Positions 58,533 to 64,000 of a DNA stretch of 64,000 bases are shown one piece after another; the first letter of the stretch is position 1, and each line of letters opens with the position of its first letter. The translations under genes and the position numbers were made by a program. The notes beneath the pieces were generated by a model. The model was given only the letters and a program-made list of their open reading frames with translations. It did not search any database and was not told the DNA's origin. The DNA lies in contig NZ_NFZQ01000002.1 of assembly GCF_002165135.1 (NCBI RefSeq), positions 62,001 through 126,000 of the forward strand, written 5' to 3'. This stretch comes from Pseudomonas sp. SID14000 (GTDB lineage: Bacteria > Pseudomonadota > Gammaproteobacteria > Pseudomonadales > Pseudomonadaceae).

Positions 58533-59438
58533 TCAGGACCTCGGGGATTCTGTTTCAAAGCATTGGCGCATCACGTCAAGATAACGCCGAGCACCCAGGC
58601 CCAACGGGCGCGACTTCACCCAGATGATGTCCACCCACAAGCGCAATCGGCTGGCCATGTTGTCGAAGCGCACCTCCGCCAGCGCGCCCGAAGCAATCAA
58701 CGGCTCGACCAACGGCTGCGGCAGATAGGCCCAACCAAGGCCCGATTGCACCAGATCCAGCGTGGCCAGGTAGCTGTCGGTCAGCCAGATGCGCCGCGAC
58801 AGCACCATGCGCGGGTCCGACCCGGTGGCCTTGCCCGAGGCCACGATGATCTGTCGCTGTTCGGCGAAAGCCTCTTCCGGCAACGGCGTGCCGCTGTTCT
58901 GCCCGGCCGGGTGGCGGGGGGAGGCGACGGCCACCAGCAACTGGCTGCCGGCCTCCAGGAATGACTCGCGCTCGTCGATACCAGGCCGTTCGAAGACCAG
59001 CGCCAATTGCACGCTGCCGTCATGCAGCAGGCGGATGGCTTCGGCCTGGGTGGCCGAGCGCACCTCGATTTCCAGGCTGGGAAATTCCTGGGCGAGGATT
59101 TCCAGCGGCTGGCTCCAGCGGCCGGTTTGCAGCTCGGGCGCCATGGCGATGGTCAGGCGCTTTTCCAGGCCCTTGTGCAGTTGCAGGGCCTGGGCGTCGA
59201 GCAGGTTGAGCTGGCAGATCACCTGCCTGGCCTGGGGCTCCAGCGCCAGGGCGGCGCTGGTCGGCAAGGCTTTGCGCGTGGCCCGGTCGAACAGCACCAG
59301 GTCCAGTTCGGCCTCCAGTTGGGCGATGGCCATGCTCACGGCCGAAGGCACACGCCCCAGCTTGCGCGCGGCGGCGGAGAACGAGCCTGCCTCCAGCACC
59401 GCGAGGAAGATTGCCAGGGAGTCGCTGGTAAAGGCCAT
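58533..59438 (-). CDS. LysR-family transcriptional regulator
   Basis: A 301-aa LysR protein: N-terminal winged HTH (LAIFLAVLEAGSFSAAARKL, VPSAVSMAIAQLEAEL) and a two-lobed effector domain (~90-295). It lies downstream of the large kinase/aminotransferase fusion on the same strand, 172 bases away with a long palindrome between; it may regulate that gene, but it is not divergent from it. Confidence 0.9.
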   Translation of the reverse strand: MAFTSDSLAIFLAVLEAGSFSAAARKLGRVPSAVSMAIAQLEAELDLVLFDRATRKALPTSAALALEPQARQVICQLNLLDAQALQLHKGLEKRLTIAMAPELQTGRWSQPLEILAQEFPSLEIEVRSATQAEAIRLLHDGSVQLALVFERPGIDERESFLEAGSQLLVAVASPRHPAGQNSGTPLPEEAFAEQRQIIVASGKATGSDPRMVLSRRIWLTDSYLATLDLVQSGLGWAYLPQPLVEPLIASGALAEVRFDNMASRLRLWVDIIWVKSRPLGLGARRYLDVMRQCFETESPRS

Positions 59439-59536
59439 TGTCAGTAAACCTGATGATGGGGGAGTGTTATGGAAGAAAATTATGGGGCTTTTGTTTGAGA
59501 ATGCACCAGGGCGCAGAGTGGTTCGGCAGGGGATTG

Positions 59537-59592
59537 TCAGCGCCTGTGAGATCGAGCGCCGCCCGCGCGGCGCTCGATCTCACAGGCGCTGA
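59537..59592. repeat. Perfect 26-bp palindrome, possible solo end of the dispersed element
   Basis: TCAGCGCCTGTGAGATCGAG-CGCCGC and its exact complement flank a four-base loop. The inner ATCGAGCGCCGCCCGCGCGG is identical to the outer ends of the repeats at 41923 and 63818. It lies between the fusion gene stop and the LysR gene and can form a very stable hairpin, possibly ending the fusion gene transcript. Confidence 0.8.
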
Positions 59593-59610
59593 AAGACCAA
59601 AGCCAAGCAC

Positions 59611-62541
59611 CTACAGCCCTTCACCCAGCACCCGATCAATGCTGTCGACAAAGTAGTCCACGCTCGCCCGGCTGGTGCACATCGGTGGCTTGATCTTGAG
59701 GATGTTCAGGTAGTCGCCGGTCGGCTGCATGAAGATACCCAGGTCACGCAGGCGGTTGCACAGGGCCATGGTTTCCTCGGTGGCCGGTTCCAGCGTTGTA
59801 CGGTCGCGTACCAGTTCCAGCCCCAGGTAAAAGCCCGAACCATGCGCCGCGCCGGCCAGCAGGTGTTTGTCGACCAGTGCCTGCAGGCGTGCCTTGAAGT
59901 AGCGCCCGGTGTCGCGGGCGTTGTCCCACAGGCCTTCCTCCTGCATCACGTCCAGTACCGCCATGCCGATGCGGCAACTTACCGGGCTGCCACCGGCCGA
60001 GGAGAAGAAGTAGCCCTCGTCCTCCAGTGCTTCGGCAATCTCGCGGCGGGTGATGACCACCCCCAGCGGCTGGCCGTTGCCCATGCCCTTGGCCATGGTG
60101 ATGATGTCGGGCACCACACCCTGTTCCTCGAAGCCCCAGAAGTACTCGCCCAGGCGGCCATAACCGACCTGTACCTCGTCGGCGATGCACACGCCGCCCC
60201 GCGCACGGACTTTGGCATAGGCCTCGTGCAGGTAACCGGCCGGCAACGAAATACCACCAGCATTGCCGTATACCGGCTCGCAGATGATGCCCGCCAACTG
60301 GCGGCCACGGGCGTCGAGGTCGGCCAGCTTGGCATCGACGTCGCGCAGGTAGTCGGTGGCGCTGTCGGCACCACGGAAGCGGCCACGGAAGGTGTTCGGC
60401 GCCTCGACCGGGTGCACCCAGTCCGGGCGGGTTTCCAGGGCCTGCGGGTTGTCGGCGATGGAGGTGGAAATGGCATCGGTGGCCACCGACCAGCCGTGGT
60501 AGGCCTCCAGTACACTGAGCAGGTCGCGCCCGCCGCTGTAGGCCCAGGCCAGGCGAATCGCCAGGTCGTTGGCTTCGGTGCCGCTGTTGACCATGAACAC
60601 CCGATCGAAGCCTTCGGGTGCCAACTCCAGCAGGCGTTCAGAGAACTCGGTGATGGCCGCGTAATGGAAGCGCGAGTTGGTGTTCAGCAGCGACCACTGC
60701 CGTGCAGACTCGGCGACCATGCGCGGGTGGCCGTGGCCCAGCACCGCGACGTTGTTGAGCATGTCCAGGTACGAGCGGCCTTGCATGTCGATCAGGTAGT
60801 TGCGCCAGCCACGTTCGATATGAGGTGGTTGCGCGTAGTAGTGCTTCTGCGAGCGAGCGAAGCTGGCGTCGCGGCGGGCCAGCAGGGCCTGTGGGTCGGG
60901 CAGCGGCTCGGCATTGCAGTCGAAGCCCAGCAACACAGCTGGCGACGGGCACAGGGCCAGCCAGGCGGCTGCCTGGGATGGGGTGGCGAAGAACGGCGGC
61001 TGGATGCCGTTATCCAGGCACAGCTGCACGCTGAGGAAGCCACAACTGCTGCCCAGCGGCTGGCCTTTTTCCACGGCCTGGCCATCTGCGGGCGTGTCTT
61101 CCAGGCCTTGCAGCCACAAGGCCCAGTGCGCGCTGCGCAGGCAGCCACGGCCGTCGCCATGGCGCTGCCAGGTGCCGGTATCTGGCGCTTGCACCAGGCT
61201 GCCGTTGGGTACATGTAGCTCGACGCCAAGGGCGCAGGTGGCCGGCTCTTCGGGGCGGTCGATATGGGTTTGCGACAGGCGATACTGCCCGTGCAGGCTG
61301 CAGGCCGGGGCCGGCTGTGTGGTCAGCAGGTGCTGGTCGAAGCCAGGTTGTTCCCAGTTGCCCGCGTCGCAATGCACGCTGAGCACGCCCAGGTCGACGC
61401 GCGTCACTGCCTGCCCATCCAGTTCAGGGAGCAGGGGTGCGCAGCCGCTCAGGTCCGGCGTGGCGGGTTGCAACCCTGCAGCTTGCAGGATGGCCGCTTC
61501 CATCAACGCGAAAGGTACGGCGGTGGCAGTGTCGAAGATTTCCCATTCATGGGTGATGTTGTCGCGGGTGTACTGGTTGCCCGGGTCGACGGCGAGTTGC
61601 TGCTCGCTGCTCAGCACCAGTACGGCAGCGCGGTTCAACACCAGCGGCCACAGGGCGCGCAGTTCGGCTTCGCTCAGAGGGTTGAGCGCCTGGTAGGCAC
61701 GCACGGCCGGCAGGATGCGCAGCGGGTCGCCCTCGGCATGGTGCAGCAGCGCCGCGCAGGTCACCGACAGGTCGGCGATGCGCCAGGTGCGCACCAGGTC
61801 GCCGAAATCGATCACCCCTTGCAACTGCCACTGGCGCTCGCCATCGCGGGCCCAGACGGCGTTGTCATCGGTGATGTCCAGGTGCACGGCCTGGCTTGGC
61901 AGCTGGTCGACCAGCGGCGCCAGATGCTCGGCGGCCAGCTGGGTGGCCCGCTCGATGCGGGCGCGTTGCTCGGCGTTGCGCAGCACGGGCAGCAGGTGCT
62001 GGATCAGTACCTGGGCATGTTGCGGGTCCCATTGCAGGGTGCGTGTAAGGCCCGGGTGCTCGAAAGTGGCCAGGGCCTTGTCCAGCCGCGCGCAGAGCCC
62101 GCCGAGTTCGGCCATCAGGCGCGGTTCCATGTGCTTGAGGCGGGTCAGGGGCTGGCCTTCGATGTAGTCGAGCAGGCGCATGCGCAGTGGTTGCCCGTCT
62201 ATTTCCAACGCCAGCAGCATCTGGCCATCGCTGGCCGGGCGCACGGCGGGCACTGGCAAGCCCTGTTCGCGCAGGTAGGCCAGGGCGGCGTGCTGGGCTT
62301 CGAGTTCCAGCTGGGCATAGCTGCCGTGGCAGGCCTTGAGCACGAAGCGGCCTTGTTGTGCGTCTACGCGGAAGTTCAGGTCCTGCTGGCTGCCCATTGC
62401 AGAGAGGTTGCCGGCAATGCCGTAGTGCGCTTGCAGCACGGCATGTGCCTGGGCTTCGCTGAGCACAGGGCTGGGCAGGCCGGAGCGCTGGATCAGCGTG
62501 GCCAGGGCAGGGGAGGCGGGCTGGTGTTGTGGGCTGGACAT
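59611..62541 (-). CDS. Kinase / degenerate M23-like / class III aminotransferase fusion
   Basis: A 976-aa three-part protein. Residues ~25-335: aminoglycoside phosphotransferase/hydroxylysine-kinase fold with the catalytic HLDITDDN (220-227) and IDFGDL (244-249). Residues ~435-510: peptidase M23-like beta domain (GVELHVPNGSLVQAPDTGTW) whose HxH zinc motif is replaced by SVQLCL, so it is probably non-catalytic. Residues ~560-976: class III aminotransferase with SGTEANDLAIRLA (653-665), DEVQVGYGR and the PLP lysine K818 (ITMAKGMGNGQP). The kinase plus aminotransferase pair recalls hydroxylysine kinase and phospho-lyases such as ethanolamine-phosphate or phosphohydroxylysine lyase; an amino-alcohol phosphate substrate is plausible. 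Confidence 0.88.
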   Translation of the reverse strand: MSSPQHQPASPALATLIQRSGLPSPVLSEAQAHAVLQAHYGIAGNLSAMGSQQDLNFRVDAQQGRFVLKACHGSYAQLELEAQHAALAYLREQGLPVPAVRPASDGQMLLALEIDGQPLRMRLLDYIEGQPLTRLKHMEPRLMAELGGLCARLDKALATFEHPGLTRTLQWDPQHAQVLIQHLLPVLRNAEQRARIERATQLAAEHLAPLVDQLPSQAVHLDITDDNAVWARDGERQWQLQGVIDFGDLVRTWRIADLSVTCAALLHHAEGDPLRILPAVRAYQALNPLSEAELRALWPLVLNRAAVLVLSSEQQLAVDPGNQYTRDNITHEWEIFDTATAVPFALMEAAILQAAGLQPATPDLSGCAPLLPELDGQAVTRVDLGVLSVHCDAGNWEQPGFDQHLLTTQPAPACSLHGQYRLSQTHIDRPEEPATCALGVELHVPNGSLVQAPDTGTWQRHGDGRGCLRSAHWALWLQGLEDTPADGQAVEKGQPLGSSCGFLSVQLCLDNGIQPPFFATPSQAAAWLALCPSPAVLLGFDCNAEPLPDPQALLARRDASFARSQKHYYAQPPHIERGWRNYLIDMQGRSYLDMLNNVAVLGHGHPRMVAESARQWSLLNTNSRFHYAAITEFSERLLELAPEGFDRVFMVNSGTEANDLAIRLAWAYSGGRDLLSVLEAYHGWSVATDAISTSIADNPQALETRPDWVHPVEAPNTFRGRFRGADSATDYLRDVDAKLADLDARGRQLAGIICEPVYGNAGGISLPAGYLHEAYAKVRARGGVCIADEVQVGYGRLGEYFWGFEEQGVVPDIITMAKGMGNGQPLGVVITRREIAEALEDEGYFFSSAGGSPVSCRIGMAVLDVMQEEGLWDNARDTGRYFKARLQALVDKHLLAGAAHGSGFYLGLELVRDRTTLEPATEETMALCNRLRDLGIFMQPTGDYLNILKIKPPMCTSRASVDYFVDSIDRVLGEGL

Positions 62542-62779
62542 GGGGCTCTACCGTTGCTGCTGGGGTTGACGGTGGAGAATTTATGCCCGATCTGGCTGAT
62601 GATGGAAGACGATTGTTGTCAGGAAATTTGATGATGGCTTTCGAGCCGATCTGCCGCGGCGGCCGAGTATTCGAAGTCTGTGGGGCGTGAAGTGCGTGTC
62701 GAAGAGATACAGCCGGTTGCCAACGAACTGCTGGCCGCTAACCTGATCATGCGTCGGGGGCAATGGCCTGTGATGCCAA
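62542..62779. other. Gene-free region upstream of the fusion gene
   Basis: No supported gene. A plus-strand frame (~62695-62809, EEIQPVANELLAANLIMRRG) has some coding character but no start or homologue I recognise; it may be a gene remnant. The fusion gene promoter must lie here. Confidence 0.3.
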
Positions 62780-63043
62780 TCAGCGCATCATGCCCAGCTC
62801 GGCGTCATCCATGAGGGCCTTGGCCATCGCACTCAGGTAGTGGGCAGCCCAGATCATCATCGGTTTTTCATCCATCAGGCCGATGATGGTCAGTTCGCGG
62901 CCATAGCCCATCAGCTCTGAAGATTGCTCGCGGGCGTCGCGGCAGGGGATGCCGGGCTCGATGCGGAACAGTGGGTGGGTGCCGTTTTCGCCTTGGTAGA
63001 ACGTGGTTTTACCGACAGTGAATTGCGTGTCTTCTGTGGTCAT
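62780..63043 (-). CDS. DUF3077 family protein
   Basis: An 87-aa acidic cytosolic protein with the family look (FTVGKTTFYQGENGTHPLFR, GYGRELTIIGLMDEK, WAAHYLSAMAKALMDDAEL). AAGGGA precedes the ATG. Function unknown; common in P. putida near other small hypothetical genes, as here. Confidence 0.75.
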   Translation of the reverse strand: MTTEDTQFTVGKTTFYQGENGTHPLFRIEPGIPCRDAREQSSELMGYGRELTIIGLMDEKPMMIWAAHYLSAMAKALMDDAELGMMR

Positions 63044-63077
63044 TTTTGAATCCCTTGAAAATTCTCGACTGCCCGGA

Positions 63078-63175
63078 CGGGCCCTTTCGCGGGTGAACCC
63101 GCTCCCACAGGTACTGCATCTACCTCAAGGCCTGTGGAGATCGTGTGGGAGCGGGTTTACCCGCGAAGAGGCCGG
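63078..63175. repeat. REP pair (canonical)
   Basis: CGGGCCCTTTCGCGGGTGAA and the facing TGTGGGAGCGGGTTTACCCG-CGAAGAGGCCGG, between the two small leftward genes. Confidence 0.88.
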
Positions 63176-63199
63176 CCCAGACAACGCAACACTAAAGCC

Positions 63200-63443
63200 T
63201 CAGTGCAAAGTCCGAGGCTCAGCGGGTATCTGCAGCTGAACCAGTGCCGACTCCAGCAAAATCCGAAGCGCCTCCAGCTCATGCATCGAGGTCATCATCA
63301 GGATCGAAGCCGGCGATTTGGGCTGCAGTAGCAAGGCCTTATGCACCACGGTGGCCGCGCATAGCGCGTAGTCGGTGGCCTGGATCAGGGTGTCTTCGAG
63401 GGAATGGGGGGGGTTGGGGTGGATCGGGGACAATCTTCAGCAT
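63200..63443 (-). pseudogene. Small conserved-looking gene with a frame break at a C8 tract
   Basis: From ATG 63443 the frame reads MLKIVPDPPQPP and then runs into eight C residues (63406-63413). The plausible body (HSLEDTLIQATDYALCA to LVQLQIPAEP, ending at 63200) is in a different frame, reachable from a TTG at 63433 without a good ribosome site. With seven C residues the ATG frame would continue into the body as an ~80-aa helical protein. Either a genuine (possibly phase-variable) frameshift, a sequencing indel, or a TTG start. Function unknown; paired with the DUF3077 gene. Confidence 0.5.
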
Positions 63444-63817
63444 CGTGATTAACCATTGGCTGTGCGGCCACCTGTCTGCTGTCAAACAGTCGGGTGGCAG
63501 CTGTACGTGGGTTGACAGACCGGCGGTAAATCACGCAAAAGTTCCGGCGCACGCAAGCGTGCCCACACGCACAGCCACCATGAAGCGGAGACTGCCTGCG
63601 TGAATTAACCGTCACAGCCTGTCAAAGCTGTATCGCTGATCTTCAGCGACCAACCGAGACTAGAGCCCAGAGAGCAGCCGCAACGGAAAACACGCGGCAG
63701 GAGTATGTTTGGGAAATGGCCTACATGGAAGGGGTTAAATCCGACATGTCAGGTGTTCTGCGCCCGATTGCGTCAGGGCAGCGAGGTGCCTGCCTTGGTT
63801 TTTGCGGTGTTGCGTAG
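63444..63817. other. Gene-poor stretch before the terminal repeat
   Basis: No gene could be supported. A minus-strand Cys-rich frame (63385-63615) overlaps the small gene out of phase and is probably spurious. The region may hold the promoter of the leftward DUF3077 cluster. Confidence 0.3.
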
Positions 63818-64000
63818 ATCGAGCGCCGCCCGCGCGGCGCTTCGCGGGACAAGCCCGCTCCCACATTTGTTGCAACGTGCCGAACCTGTCAGGCCATGGT
63901 GGCCAACTTTGGTGGGCTGCCTGGATTTCTGAGTTGGCACTGCTGCCGCCCCACTTACCTCAAGCCTTGCACCAAGGCTAACAACGCCTCTTTCACAGGC
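63818..64000. repeat. Second copy of the 254-bp dispersed element (cut by window edge)
   Basis: From ATCGAG at 63818 it follows the reverse complement of the 41923-42176 element: the whole arm is identical to CAACGTG, then a similar centre (CCGAACCTGTCAGGCCATGG, later CTGCTGCCGCCCCACTTACC) with scattered substitutions. The window ends before the other arm. Confidence 0.85.

Noticed and set aside
62581..62763. A 60-aa leftward ORF upstream of the fusion gene
   Set aside because: No ribosome site, no homologue recognised, and the codon use looks random.
63385..63615. A 76-aa Cys/Arg-rich leftward ORF
   Set aside because: It overlaps the better-supported small gene out of frame, and its composition is typical of a shadow frame; kept in mind only because it begins at an ATG.

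Overview
The window is a high-GC chromosome segment from the Pseudomonas putida group or a very close relative. The evidence is the gene order (ETF genes; gltA / sdhCDAB-sucAB-lpdG-sucCD; htpG; fabAB; gpsA; sixA; kdpFABCDE), the many P. putida-type REP palindromes (core 'TTCGCGGGTAAACCCGC' and variants) between genes, and Pseudomonas-specific families (DUF4398, DUF4892, DUF3077, small RHS proteins). No rRNA, tRNA, CRISPR array or intact insertion sequence was seen.

Layout. 1-3000: end of a sensor kinase, a degenerate receiver-domain protein and an MHS-type MFS transporter. 3024-6922: ETF-quinone oxidoreductase, divergent from etfBA, with a PsrA-like box in the gap. 7002-12327: an orphan solute-binding protein, two overlapping DUF4398/OmpA lipoproteins, a MocR regulator, a basic secreted protein, a CxxCxxCC protein and a START-domain protein. 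12565-25541: the TCA block, with gltA divergent from sdhCDAB-sucAB-lpdG-sucCD and good sigma70 promoters for both directions. 26024-34755: BrnQ, a DUF599 protein, an Ala/Glu-rich lipoprotein, two thioesterases, HtpG, a dienelactone hydrolase, a pirin and a secreted amidohydrolase. 34932-36679: fabA-fabB. 36887-41855: a three-gene operon of TonB receptor, ABC-type periplasmic binding protein and hybrid sensor kinase; the kinase matches P. aeruginosa PA1611 in position. 42258-47965: gpsA, DUF4389, sixA, two alpha/beta hydrolases, DUF4892 and an AI-2E/PerM permease. 48142-56065: the Kdp potassium system with its two-component regulator.

56066-64000 is an accessory region. It holds an IS110 fragment fused to an internally deleted IS630 copy, then a lower-GC orphan RHS-core gene with a putative ADP-ribosyltransferase-like C-terminus and an 11-G tract near its start. 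A LysR regulator follows, then a 976-aa kinase/degenerate-M23/aminotransferase fusion, a DUF3077 gene and a small gene whose frame breaks at an 8-base homopolymer.

How the genes work together: most of the window is core metabolism, namely electron input from acyl-CoA and amino-acid oxidation through ETF, the lower TCA cycle and unsaturated fatty acid synthesis. Potassium homeostasis is added by Kdp. The most interesting unexplained items are the TonB receptor/binding protein/PA1611-like kinase module, the possibly phase-variable RHS toxin-like gene beside IS remnants, and a dispersed element of about 254 bp with perfect 64-bp inverted ends, present once complete and once at the window edge.
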